From IMG/VR virus record IMGVR_UViG_3300023257_000007, positions 186,001 through 250,000 of that record: a DNA stretch of 64,000 bases; one strand, 5' to 3'. Below are positions 27,294 through 34,963 of this stretch, in pieces (positions within the stretch are counted from its first letter, which is position 1; each line of letters starts with the position of its first letter). The notes beneath the pieces are model-generated. The model was not told where the DNA came from. It saw nothing but the letters and a program-made list of their open reading frames with translations, and did not search any database. Source of the DNA: a virus. The translations under genes were made by a program, and so were the position numbers.

Positions 27294-28367
27294 CTAAGAA
27301 ACTACATACTTATATAACTTCTTGTGATAGTCAAGATCCTTATAATCACTAACCATCAAATAAACTATATAACAAAAATAAAATATTTTATCAATCATCA
27401 AACTTCTATCAACATCACCACCAACAAACCTAAATTCAACATAATCATCATCAATAATTCTTCTTAAATTCATACCGAAAGTTTTAGAACCTAGATTATT
27501 AGATAATTCCTTTAATTCGATTTCCAAAAACTTCTCAACATCATCTACAAAATTATCACTACTAAACTCAGGAAACTCACCCTTCTTTATCTTATCTAAA
27601 AATGTCTGACAATATGCAGTAAATTGTCTATATTCAATATCTTTATAAATATAGGGTTTTTCACTAGTCTCAACCATCATAATTAAACCCTTTACAAAAT
27701 TCCATCTATCTACATCTTTATTTAAACCAATATTAATATGAATAGAAGTGTGATTATTCATATACCAATAATCCTGTTTATTAAAATCATCATAAAAATC
27801 ATTAATCATTTCTAAACCTTTATCCAAACCAGTCACATATTTCTTAGGTGAAAATTCAACCCCCCTAGATAAAGTTTGATCAAACTCAAATTTTAAATCA
27901 TCATAATATTTAGTATAAAAATTAGGCAAATATTCACCAATTTTATTTATAACATATCCAAGATTTTCAAATTCATCTTCTTCCTCTTCCTCATATTCAA
28001 TTTCTAAATTATCAATAATATTAATCATATTAGAAACTATATATTCCTCTGTCTTATTCTTACAACTATTCATAATATTATCCAAAGAATCAGATATATT
28101 TCCAAAATCAAACTGATTATAAACTATCTGTTTTAAAAAATCTAAATCATAATCAATTTTATCAATGTCTAATCCAACACGTAATTTTTTAAATATTTCT
28201 AATAAATACTTATCCTCTACTTTAGAAACTTTAACATTCTCATCATCTGTTTCTAATTCAAATTCAAAAGCTAATGTAAAATGTTCTACCATACCAGAAT
28301 CAAATAATAATTTCTTATCTTTTCTATTAAATTCTAGTAATTGTTTATATGTTATAAGATATTTCAT
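27294..28367 (-). CDS. amidoligase-like protein (COOH-NH2 ligase fold) with CTS-like N-terminus
   Basis: Starts MKYLITYKQLLEFNRK, the shared N-terminal tag. The rest resembles the amidoligase family, glutamine-synthetase-fold relatives that make amide bonds: FTLAFEFELETDD, then SRGVEFSPKKYVTGLDKGLE, NNHTSIHINIGLN (the HxHxN-type site) and FGMNLRRIIDDDYVEFRFVG (the RxxxxxTxEFR-like end). 357 aa is a normal size. Possible substrates are peptides, poly-amino acids or cell-wall pieces; none can be named. It has its own upstream TATATAAAG sequence. Confidence 0.55.
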   Translation of the reverse strand: MKYLITYKQLLEFNRKDKKLLFDSGMVEHFTLAFEFELETDDENVKVSKVEDKYLLEIFKKLRVGLDIDKIDYDLDFLKQIVYNQFDFGNISDSLDNIMNSCKNKTEEYIVSNMINIIDNLEIEYEEEEEDEFENLGYVINKIGEYLPNFYTKYYDDLKFEFDQTLSRGVEFSPKKYVTGLDKGLEMINDFYDDFNKQDYWYMNNHTSIHINIGLNKDVDRWNFVKGLIMMVETSEKPYIYKDIEYRQFTAYCQTFLDKIKKGEFPEFSSDNFVDDVEKFLEIELKELSNNLGSKTFGMNLRRIIDDDYVEFRFVGGDVDRSLMIDKIFYFCYIVYLMVSDYKDLDYHKKLYKYVVS

Positions 28368-28403
28368 TTCAACTTTATATATTAAAAATTAATATATACT
28401 AGT

Positions 28404-28796
28404 ATGAAAAATTTTTTAAATTTTATAAATAATAATCACGAATATTCAAATAATGAAATGAATAAAATTATTAAATTCATTGGCAAATTATGTAAATATG
28501 AAAACAAAAAAGCAAACGCAATATTCAATTTTAACATATCAAAAAATATACTTAATGATACAGATTTTAATGCATCAGTAAGATCAAATAACATATATTC
28601 AAACGATATAAAACAAGTTACAAAAATACTTGATAAAGTATGCGAAAAATTAAATATGTATCCAACAATAAATATTATGATTAATACATTTGGTAGATCA
28701 ACAAATTATAATATTAACTGTACATTTGAATTTACAGAAAAAAATAAATTAGACATTCTTGCAACTATAGAAGGAAATAAATTAGGACTATTATAA
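28404..28796 (+). CDS. hypothetical tagged protein, 130 aa (C-terminus NKLGLL)
   Basis: Starts MKNFLNFINNNHEYSN, a weaker version of the N-terminal tag, and ends EGNKLGLL, the leftmost intact member of the C-terminal tag family on this strand. The middle is mixed alpha/beta (KQVTKILDKVCEKLNMYPTI). The stop is directly followed by the next ATG (TAAATG), so the two are coupled. Promoter-like TTAATATATACTAG precedes the start. Confidence 0.65.
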   Translation: MKNFLNFINNNHEYSNNEMNKIIKFIGKLCKYENKKANAIFNFNISKNILNDTDFNASVRSNNIYSNDIKQVTKILDKVCEKLNMYPTINIMINTFGRSTNYNINCTFEFTEKNKLDILATIEGNKLGLL

Positions 28797-29141
28797 ATGA
28801 AACATCTTAAAAAATATAACGAAGAGAAAATAGAAAATAAATGGAAAAATACAATAGTAATTTATGAATCTTACTCGGATTCATGGGTATATGTAGATGG
28901 TTCATTGATATCAGAATGGTCTGTTACCATATTTGATATATTATTAATATTATCAGAGGATAATGTTAATATATTGAAATATAAAATATCAATGTTAACA
29001 GATCATTTTCCTCAAAATATAATTGATCATTTAAACGATCACCCAGAACAAGAATTTCCAATGTATGATTTAGATATATATGAACAAGAAATAATAAAAA
29101 GAAAAGCAGAAAAAGAAGGACAAAAAATGGGTCTGTTTTAA
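28797..29141 (+). CDS. doubly tagged hypothetical protein, 114 aa (MKHLKKYNEE...KMGLF)
   Basis: Carries both shared ends: MKHLKKYNEEK at the N-terminus and GQKMGLF at the C-terminus. Between them is a strand-rich part (NTIVIYESYSDSWVYVDGSL) and an acidic helix. No known family. First of three consecutive genes or remnants with the same two ends. Confidence 0.6.
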   Translation: MKHLKKYNEEKIENKWKNTIVIYESYSDSWVYVDGSLISEWSVTIFDILLILSEDNVNILKYKISMLTDHFPQNIIDHLNDHPEQEFPMYDLDIYEQEIIKRKAEKEGQKMGLF

Positions 29142-29142
29142 A

Positions 29143-29466
29143 ATGAAACATATTTCAACATATAACGAATACTTACAAACACCCTTAAATTTATCAATAC
29201 CAATATAGAAGATAATGATAAATTTACAAATTACCTAGAACAATCAAACCTAATATCAAAAAATTCTTTATTTAGAACATATCATAAAGGATGTATATAT
29301 CATACATTTTTAATATCAATTATAGATAATCATTCTTAAAAATTAGTTGTTCAAACCCAGATAATGTATCTGGGTTTGAACAAAAAGGAGTAAATGAAAT
29401 ATTATTTGATCCAGATATAATTATATAATTATAAGATTAGAAGCAAATAAAATGGGATTATTATGA
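29143..29466 (+). pseudogene. broken doubly tagged gene (MKHISTYNEY...NKMGLL)
   Basis: The ATG frame reads MKHISTYNEYLQTPLNLSIP and stops. A second frame continues EDNDKFTNYLEQSNLISKNS to a stop, a third has CSNPDNVSGFEQKGVNEILF, and a last one ends RLEANKMGLL. At least three frame breaks separate recognisable N- and C-terminal tags, so this is a decayed paralogue. It contains a 15-bp perfect inverted repeat. Confidence 0.7.
29349..29381. repeat. perfect 15-bp inverted repeat
   Basis: GTTCAAACCCAGATA and its exact reverse complement are separated by ATG only. It lies inside a broken gene and has no T-run after it, so it is not a simple terminator. Confidence 0.85.
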
Positions 29467-29744
29467 AATATTTAAAGACATACAACGAATCAAAATATAA
29501 ACCATCATATACTGCACGCCCAATGCCAGATAAATATCGGCTTAGATGTGAATATTTAATAGATAAATACGGTAAACTAAATACAAATAATAAAATTACA
29601 CATTTATCAGAAGAATCAGAAATTTTACAAATAGATATAAATGATGATTATAGATTAGATATTTTTAAAACTACTGATAAATCGTTACTTAATATGAGAG
29701 AATTAGAAATGAAATTACAAGCAAAAGAATTAGGATTGTTATAG
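29463..29744 (+). CDS. doubly tagged hypothetical protein, 93 aa (MKYLKTYNES...KELGLL)
   Basis: N-terminus MKYLKTYNESKYK and C-terminus KELGLL. The middle (PMPDKYRLRCEYLIDKYGKL, NNKITHLSEESE) is a paralogue of the minus-strand protein at 30.2-30.6 kb (LMPDKVFNRCLYLLDKYGEK). Its ATG overlaps the TGA of the broken upstream copy. Function unknown. Confidence 0.65.
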   Translation: MKYLKTYNESKYKPSYTARPMPDKYRLRCEYLIDKYGKLNTNNKITHLSEESEILQIDINDDYRLDIFKTTDKSLLNMRELEMKLQAKELGLL

Positions 29745-29806
29745 ATTTAATGAAAAGGGGAATTTATATTATAATATATTTAATGTATCATAATTTAGCA
29801 CCTTTT

Positions 29807-30192
29807 TTATAATAATCCCATTTGATTTGCCTGTTTAACATTATCGAGTGATATACCAACATTTTTTTCTAACCAATTTTCAATTGTAATATAATTGTAT
29901 TTTTTATAATCAGGATCTTGTAAATTATTTTGTAAATATACCATACTACCCCCAATTAAAATCATAATCTTTAACATTAAATATTTCATAATTTTCTTGA
30001 GAAATAGATATCAGAAAATAACTAGGTCTACCACCAGAATAACGAAAAATATAATCATAATCTATATCAATATTATAAAAATCATCATATAATGAAAATA
30101 ATACAAAATTAATACATAATATATGTATACATAATATTAAAACAGATGATATAAAATTATTAGAAAAAATATGTTGTTTTAAGGTATTTTAT
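29807..30192 (-). pseudogene. broken doubly tagged gene whose start codon is mutated to ATA
   Basis: The junction with the upstream gene reads TTATAAAATACCTTAAAACA where intact copies have TTATGAAATA. One G to A change is silent for the upstream stop but turns the downstream ATG into ATA. The remnant then encodes KYLKT, further frames (IDYDYIFRYSGGRPSYFLIS), and finally WLEKNVGISLDNVKQANQMGLL-type sequence ending in the tail. A 60-aa open frame from 29989 keeps the end intact and could still be made. Confidence 0.65.
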
Positions 30193-30575
30193 AACAATCC
30201 CATTTTTTTCGCAGTTAATATTTTTTCTATTTCAGAACCTAATAAAAATGCATTTAATTTTATGAGTATAGAATTATCTAAATCATCATATTGTACATTT
30301 CTTTCATATTCACTATCTGATAAATTATAATAATAAATAATACCGGTTGTATTAATATTACTTTGATAAATGTCAAATTTTAAATCATCTAATTTTATTT
30401 TTATTAAATTAGTAGATGTAGATCTACCATAAAGATCAGATATTCTATTATTACCATCATTATTTTTTTCACCGTATTTATCTAGTAAATATAAACACCT
30501 ATTAAATACTTTATCAGGCATTAAATAACAATGATTTCTATTAATTTTTTCTAAATATGATTTCAAATATCTCAT
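30189..30575 (-). CDS. doubly tagged hypothetical protein, 128 aa (MRYLKSYLEK...KKMGLL)
   Basis: N-terminus MRYLKSYLEKINRN and C-terminus TAKKMGLL on the minus strand, which shows that the tails do not depend on the rightward arrays. The middle (LMPDKVFNRCLYLLDKYGEK, RISDLYGRS) is paralogous to the rightward gene at 29.5 kb. The divergent start region shared with the next gene has TTAAATATATAAG-like sequence on both strands. Confidence 0.65.
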   Translation of the reverse strand: MRYLKSYLEKINRNHCYLMPDKVFNRCLYLLDKYGEKNNDGNNRISDLYGRSTSTNLIKIKLDDLKFDIYQSNINTTGIIYYYNLSDSEYERNVQYDDLDNSILIKLNAFLLGSEIEKILTAKKMGLL

Positions 30576-30616
30576 TAATCTTATATATTAAATTTAAATA
30601 AGAATATATAAATAAT

Positions 30617-30919
30617 ATGAAATACCTTAAAACATATAATGAAAATAAATCATTTAATGATAAAGTTAATATGATTAAAAAAATAGTAGACACCGTTGGT
30701 AAAACTGATGATAGAGGTAAAATTTTAAATTTAAACTATAAATCAAAAGGTTCTAAAACCTATCTTTTAAAAATTCAAGATACATGCTGGATAAGTATTG
30801 AGATGATAGGTACAAGATTTTTAAGAAATTTAGATTCTAGAGTAATTGAATCTATATATAAAGAATTAAAAGAAAAATACCCAGAGTTTTTTATGGGAGA
30901 TAAATTAGGTATTTTATAA
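30617..30919 (+). CDS. doubly tagged hypothetical protein, 100 aa (MKYLKTYNEN...KLGIL)
   Basis: N-terminus MKYLKTYNENKSFNDK and C-terminus GDKLGIL. The middle (NMIKKIVDTVGKTDDRGKIL) is helical, then strands. ATATATAAATAATATG precedes the start, matching a T4-type late promoter core TATAAATA. Last gene before the gene-free stretch. Confidence 0.65.
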   Translation: MKYLKTYNENKSFNDKVNMIKKIVDTVGKTDDRGKILNLNYKSKGSKTYLLKIQDTCWISIEMIGTRFLRNLDSRVIESIYKELKEKYPEFFMGDKLGIL

Positions 30920-31408
30920 AATAAAAGTCTTAAAAAATTTTCCAAAAAAATTTTCCAAAAAAATTTTAGAAACAAAATCCCAGTTTCTAAGTTATACTTT
31001 GTAACGGATACCCAAACGTAATTATATTATATATTATATTATATACACTTTTTAAATTTACACTTTCTGACAAATACTTAATATCTACTACAAAACAGTT
31101 ACTAATTTAAATGAACACTACTTACTCTATAAAAACAAACTTACTATTCTGTGATATAAAAAGTACTCTATTTACTATAAAATAGTTAATACCTTATATA
31201 GATAATACTTTATTTTAAAATAAACTTCTTTATATTATTTAAAATAAACTTCTTCATGACCTCATATATTCACTATATCTATATATGTAGATAGGTGGCC
31301 CGTGAGCTATTTTTACTTATTATTATTAATCTTAAATTAGGAGGATTTTTATAATCCTTATCTATTATTATTTTTTTGTCATGGATCATTGTGACATCTT
31401 TTTTTATT
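30920..31408. other. AT-rich gene-free region at the transcription and composition switch
   Basis: No credible gene. It contains long A/T stretches (TATATTATATATTATATT near 31030), two direct repeats, and CTATATATGTAGATAGGTGG near 31278. Left of it C exceeds G on the shown strand in many genes and both strands are used; right of it genes are rightward and the shown strand becomes G-rich. An origin or terminus of replication or a master regulatory region is plausible. Confidence 0.5.
31213..31254. repeat. two direct repeats TTTAAAATAAACTTCTT
   Basis: A 17-bp sequence occurs twice with a 24-bp period in the AT-rich stretch. Iteron-like arrangement, but only two copies. Confidence 0.75.
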
Positions 31409-31440
31409 TTTATATTAAGGTTGCTTTCCTTATCTTTGTA
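31409..31440 (+). promoter_or_regulatory. promoter of the rightward tagged array
   Basis: CCTTATCTTTGTA with TATCTTTG at 31431. The ATG at 31441 follows the box by 2 nt, so the transcript is probably leaderless. Confidence 0.7.
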
Positions 31441-32013
31441 ATGAATAAAAATTATAATGAGATGGAAAATTATTTTAAAATTGAACATGGAAGAAAGGTT
31501 GAGACATACACACCTAAAGATACATATGTATTAACATGGAATGAAAGACATGGTGATGCTGATCAAAGTATGCCTACATCTATGACTATACACAGTATGG
31601 ATGAGTTATGGTTCATGTTATGGTTTAGTAAGTGGTTAGATAGATACAGACAGTATAGTGACTTAGATGAGTATAGTAAGGTACTTAATAAGTATAGTAA
31701 GGAGTTATTGGGTAGTAGTTGGTATATAACTGATTGGTGTAGTGATGTGTATGATCATGATTGTATATATTCTAGTTGTTATTGTGGTGTGGATGCCATG
31801 AAGTTATATTATTATGATGAGCATGGTGTTAAGTATGAAGAGGAGATTGATGGTAGTACATATATATCTTTAGTGAAGATGGGATATAAGTTAGATTGTT
31901 GGTTCATTGATAAGTATCCACATATAGCTAATGAGTTACAGGGTATGATATGTGATGCTGCATTGGAAGATAAGAAGGATGTTATTGAGGCTAATAAAAT
32001 GGGGTTGATATGA
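31441..32013 (+). CDS. tagged hypothetical protein with YYxDExGVK motif, about 190 aa
   Basis: Start chosen at 31441, directly after the -7 box; MENYFKIEHG at 31462 is an alternative and 31381 lies upstream of the promoter. The protein contains MKLYYYDEHGVKYEEEIDGS, a motif shared with the genes at 36.1 and 52.3 kb, and ends EANKMGLI. It has many Trp, Tyr and Cys (SSWYITDWCSDVYDHDCIYS). Codons are visibly G-richer than those of the left half. The stop overlaps the next ATG (ATGA). Confidence 0.65.
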   Translation: MNKNYNEMENYFKIEHGRKVETYTPKDTYVLTWNERHGDADQSMPTSMTIHSMDELWFMLWFSKWLDRYRQYSDLDEYSKVLNKYSKELLGSSWYITDWCSDVYDHDCIYSSCYCGVDAMKLYYYDEHGVKYEEEIDGSTYISLVKMGYKLDCWFIDKYPHIANELQGMICDAALEDKKDVIEANKMGLI

Positions 32014-32342
32014 TAGATAAGAATATAGTTATAGTATCGTATAGTAAAGAGGAGTTTAATTATGTATTGAATCTATTTAAATCTAGGGAGTTCAGTAGGT
32101 CTACGATTGATTCGTATCTACGTTACGTTAATGATGATGGTCATTATAATGATTATGTATATCCTATTGCATTAATTGTGAGGTTTAAATTAATGTCAGC
32201 AACGTGGCAGTATAAAGATATGTGGGATCATATTAATGATTTATTAGATAGGGGTGAGGTTGATAGTGTTATTGATTGTAAAGATTTCAAAGAGATGGGT
32301 GGTGATAATTATATTGAAGGTATTAAATTAGGTTTACTTTAA
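32010..32342 (+). CDS. tagged hypothetical protein, 110 aa (IKLGLL)
   Basis: Ends EGIKLGLL. N-terminal NIVIVSYSKEEFNYVLNLFK has the strand-helix pattern common to the array proteins. Coupled to the upstream gene by ATGA overlap and followed at once by the recurrent TTTAGAAGGTATTCC promoter. Confidence 0.6.
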   Translation: MIDKNIVIVSYSKEEFNYVLNLFKSREFSRSTIDSYLRYVNDDGHYNDYVYPIALIVRFKLMSATWQYKDMWDHINDLLDRGEVDSVIDCKDFKEMGGDNYIEGIKLGLL

Positions 32343-32343
32343 A

Positions 32344-32370
32344 GTTTAGAAGGTATTCCTTATCTTTGTA
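32344..32370 (+). promoter_or_regulatory. promoter, GTTTAGAAGGTATTCC type
   Basis: TTTAGAA, then TATCTTTG at 32361; starts 2 nt after the upstream stop and drives the gene at 32415. Confidence 0.8.
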
Positions 32371-32414
32371 TTGAATATAATTTAAAGAATAGAAAATGAT
32401 AAAAGGAATAAGTA

Positions 32415-32732
32415 ATGACATATAAGGTATTGATTAAGGTTCGTAATGAATCTGAATGGATATCATGTTGTGATATGTTGTATAGTCATGGTTATCGATG
32501 GCAAGACAATTGTATGGACTCAAAGAAGATACATGGATATAAGTTGATAAGTGAAGGTGATATATATTTAGTTATATATAATCATACTGACCCTCATCAT
32601 CATGATGATCGTTTATTTTATAATACTAATGTTAATGTTGATATTTATGGGCCGGATGTTATTATAATTAATTATGTTGAAGGTATGGATTTACATGAGA
32701 TAATAGAAGTTAATAAATTGGGATTAATATGA
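32415..32732 (+). CDS. tagged GYxW-family protein, 105 aa (NKLGLI)
   Basis: VLIKVRNESEWISCCDMLYS followed by HGYRW is nearly identical to the next gene (IKVRNESEWVSCCNMLYSHG), so they are recent tandem duplicates. C-terminus EVNKLGLI. The fold pattern is strand, helix, GYxW, strands. Coupled to the next gene by ATGA. Confidence 0.65.
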   Translation: MTYKVLIKVRNESEWISCCDMLYSHGYRWQDNCMDSKKIHGYKLISEGDIYLVIYNHTDPHHHDDRLFYNTNVNVDIYGPDVIIINYVEGMDLHEIIEVNKLGLI

Positions 32733-33064
32733 TAGTATTTAGTAAAGATATAAAGAAAATAAATATTAAGGTTCGTAATGAATCTGAATGGGTATCATGT
32801 TGCAATATGTTGTATAGTCATGGTTATCATTGGAATGTTGAGTCTGATTTTATGGAGATATATTCTGAATGTTTAGAAACTGCTAAGGAATATATTAAGA
32901 CTTATGCAATAAATGATGGTATATATTTAGTTGTTTATAATGATAATAGTGGACGGTTATATTATAATTATAAATATAAGACTGATGGTATAATAAATCT
33001 TGATTGGTATGATGGTATGGATTTACATGAGATAAATGAAGCTAATAAATTGGGGTTAATATGA
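32729..33064 (+). CDS. tagged GYxW-family protein, 111 aa (NKLGLI)
   Basis: Tandem paralogue of the preceding gene with diverged middle (EIYSECLETAKEYIKTYAIN); shares DGIYLVVYN, RLYYN and MDLHEI near the end and EANKLGLI at the tip. ATGA overlaps on both sides. Confidence 0.65.
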   Translation: MIVFSKDIKKINIKVRNESEWVSCCNMLYSHGYHWNVESDFMEIYSECLETAKEYIKTYAINDGIYLVVYNDNSGRLYYNYKYKTDGIINLDWYDGMDLHEINEANKLGLI

Positions 33065-33366
33065 AAGAGAAGATATACATAATATTAAATAATATAGATG
33101 ATTGGATTAATTGTTGTAATCAATTAGACAATGAGGGATATTTTTGGGCAAGAAGTAGTGACTCATATAAAGATAAATATCATAAATGTAAAACTTTCGG
33201 TAATCCTGAAAATTATATAGTAATAGGTCATAATGAGTATGATGATAATCGTTTATATTATGGTAATATATATAATGATAAGAAGTTTGATGGTATTATT
33301 TTATATTGGGATGCTGATGTAGATTTAGAAAGTTATTTTGCAGGTTTAAAAATGGGATTATTATAA
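33061..33366 (+). CDS. tagged GYxW-family protein, 101 aa (LKMGLL)
   Basis: More diverged member: IYIILNNIDDWINCCNQLDN, EGYFW, RLYYGN, then AGLKMGLL. Last gene of a four-gene overlap chain. Confidence 0.6.
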   Translation: MKEKIYIILNNIDDWINCCNQLDNEGYFWARSSDSYKDKYHKCKTFGNPENYIVIGHNEYDDNRLYYGNIYNDKKFDGIILYWDADVDLESYFAGLKMGLL

Positions 33367-33376
33367 TAATATTTTC

Positions 33377-33493
33377 ATGTTTGACCAGGGAGAATTTAGG
33401 TTGGAGGAAAGGGGATATTTTTATTTGGTGAAGGTTTGTTGTGTATTTGTGTATAAATTAAAATGTAAAAAAGATTATGATAAAATGGATTAA
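33377..33493 (+). CDS. possible 38-aa peptide
   Basis: MFDQGEFRLEERGYFYLVKV, then Cys-rich and Lys-rich. It overlaps the following gene's start by 17 nt. A GACCAGGGAGAA string recurs at 55.5 kb. Could be a gene remnant; weak support. Confidence 0.25.
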   Translation: MFDQGEFRLEERGYFYLVKVCCVFVYKLKCKKDYDKMD

Positions 33494-33857
33494 TATAAGG
33501 CTGGAAGGTTATGGTAAAGGTAAAGGTAAAGGTAAAGGTAAGAAGAAACTGAATAAGATGGTTATGCGTAAATTGTTACATCAAATTGATTGTAAGGTTG
33601 GTTTTCGTATTAAGGATGGTGGATGGAAACCAGTTTTAAATAGTTTAAAAGAATATAAGCATTATAAATATATATGGATTGCTATATGTCCTTTTGGTAA
33701 AGATATGGCTGCGGATTATCATGAAAATAAAGAAGAATGGGAGAGTTATAAAGACGGTATTGAGGCGGATGAAGCTGAGGTATGGTTGAGTTGGGAAGAG
33801 TTTATGGATTTAGATATTCAGATGATTGTTAATGGTTCTAAAATGAATTTATTATGA
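33477..33857 (+). CDS. tagged protein with (GK)n basic repeat, 126 aa (SKMNLL)
   Basis: After MIKWINIRLEG comes GYGKGKGKGKGKKK, a short GK repeat encoded by tandem GGTAAA units (33513-33543). The C-terminal part (WLSWEEFMDLDIQMIVNGSK) ends in MNLL, the same variant as the remnant at 20.6 kb. The opening WINI and overall plan are shared with the next gene and with the 60.1-61.2 kb genes. Basic repeat may bind nucleic acid. Confidence 0.6.
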   Translation: MIKWINIRLEGYGKGKGKGKGKKKLNKMVMRKLLHQIDCKVGFRIKDGGWKPVLNSLKEYKHYKYIWIAICPFGKDMAADYHENKEEWESYKDGIEADEAEVWLSWEEFMDLDIQMIVNGSKMNLL

Positions 33858-34246
33858 AAGATATAAAGTGGATAAATATAATGTTAGACTGGGATAAGTT
33901 TAAGTGGGAACAATTCCATGATGTTGTTGATTATTATAAAGAGTTATTTCCTAAATTAGATTGGACAACTGTTCAAACTGAGATACAGATACATGATAAA
34001 ATTCGAAATGAATCTGTTTTTGATATTTTAGGTTTATCTATATGTTTGGAACATGATAGTAATGATTTTAATATTAATAATTGTGAAAATACTATAAATA
34101 ATTGGCATCCTGTTATATTTAAGTATGGTATTGGTGATGATTTATATGACAAGCAAACTGGTATTGAAATAATTGTTAAATATAGTAAAGATTTCCGTGA
34201 AGAGATTGAGTTTTATTTAGAGGGTTCTAAAATGGGTTTATTATGA
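33854..34246 (+). CDS. tagged protein of the WINI...YxKxF family, 130 aa (SKMGLL)
   Basis: IKWINIMLDWDKFKWEQFHD resembles LQWINIFIKYDDFTWKIYDE of the 60.1 kb gene, and both end with FREEIEFYLEGSK- or FKEEIEMLL-type sequence before the tail. Hence array genes here and 26 kb away are paralogues. ATGA overlap with neighbours. Confidence 0.65.
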   Translation: MKDIKWINIMLDWDKFKWEQFHDVVDYYKELFPKLDWTTVQTEIQIHDKIRNESVFDILGLSICLEHDSNDFNINNCENTINNWHPVIFKYGIGDDLYDKQTGIEIIVKYSKDFREEIEFYLEGSKMGLL

Positions 34247-34575
34247 AAAAAACAATAATATTTTTACATAACAATAAGGATTTGGGCAACTTGTTCATGT
34301 ATTTACATGTTATTGGATGCAAATGGTCTAGTGGTAGACCTATTATAATAGATAGTGAAATACAAAGATTTAATTTATCTTGTTCTAGATCTAAATCTGT
34401 TGCAATTATCGTTGATGATGGTAGTCTTACTTATGTATCAAATAAGAAAGATATTGTTTATAGTTATATATCTGGTGATAAATTTAAATATTATGATCAT
34501 TATGAGTATGTAGATTTTGATAAGGAGTTTGATATTGATGTAACTATTAATGGTAATAAGATGGGATTACTTTAA
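34243..34575 (+). CDS. tagged YLHxxGxxW paralogue 1, 110 aa (NKMGLL)
   Basis: First of three consecutive paralogues: TIIFLHNNKDLGNLFMYLHV, IGCKW, RSKSVAIIVDDGSLTYVSN, YYDHYEYVDFDKEFDIDVTI, then NKMGLL. Followed by a promoter nearly identical to those at 32.3, 35.3 and 39.8 kb. Confidence 0.65.
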   Translation: MKKTIIFLHNNKDLGNLFMYLHVIGCKWSSGRPIIIDSEIQRFNLSCSRSKSVAIIVDDGSLTYVSNKKDIVYSYISGDKFKYYDHYEYVDFDKEFDIDVTINGNKMGLL

Positions 34576-34576
34576 A

Positions 34577-34603
34577 GTTTAGAAGGTATTCCGTGTCTTT
34601 GTA
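34577..34603 (+). promoter_or_regulatory. promoter, GTTTAGAAGGTATTCC type
   Basis: TTTAGAAGGTATTCCGTGTCTTTG; the -7 box is TGTCTTTG (one change). A good AAAGGAGG ribosome site follows before 34628. Confidence 0.75.
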
Positions 34604-34627
34604 TTATAATTAAAGGAGGAAACAAAA

Positions 34628-34963
34628 ATGAAAATGATAATATATGCACATAATGACGAAGATATTTATAAGTTATCAACTTATTTACATTATATTGGAA
34701 TTAAATGGCAAACTGAAATTTTTATTATGAATGATGGTGAAATGACAATAGATTGTAATAGAGCTGAATCTAAATCTATTGCATTTTGTGTTAAAAATAA
34801 TCGTGTGTCATATATGAATGATGGTGGTTCTTTTGGTGGTGATGTTTATAATTTTTTCAAAAGGCAACCATATGAATGTTATGACCATTATGAGTATATT
34901 GAATTTGATAAGGAGTTTGGTGTTGATATGGTTTTAGAATCAATAAAGATGGGTTTATTATGA
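34628..34963 (+). CDS. tagged YLHxxGxxW paralogue 2, 111 aa (IKMGLL)
   Basis: MIIYAHNDEDIYKLSTYLHY, IGIKW, SKSIAFCVKNNRVSYMNDGG, CYDHYEYIEFDKEFGVDMVL, then SIKMGLL. Preceded by its own promoter and an AAAGGAGG site, unlike most array members, which rely on coupling. Confidence 0.65.
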   Translation: MKMIIYAHNDEDIYKLSTYLHYIGIKWQTEIFIMNDGEMTIDCNRAESKSIAFCVKNNRVSYMNDGGSFGGDVYNFFKRQPYECYDHYEYIEFDKEFGVDMVLESIKMGLL

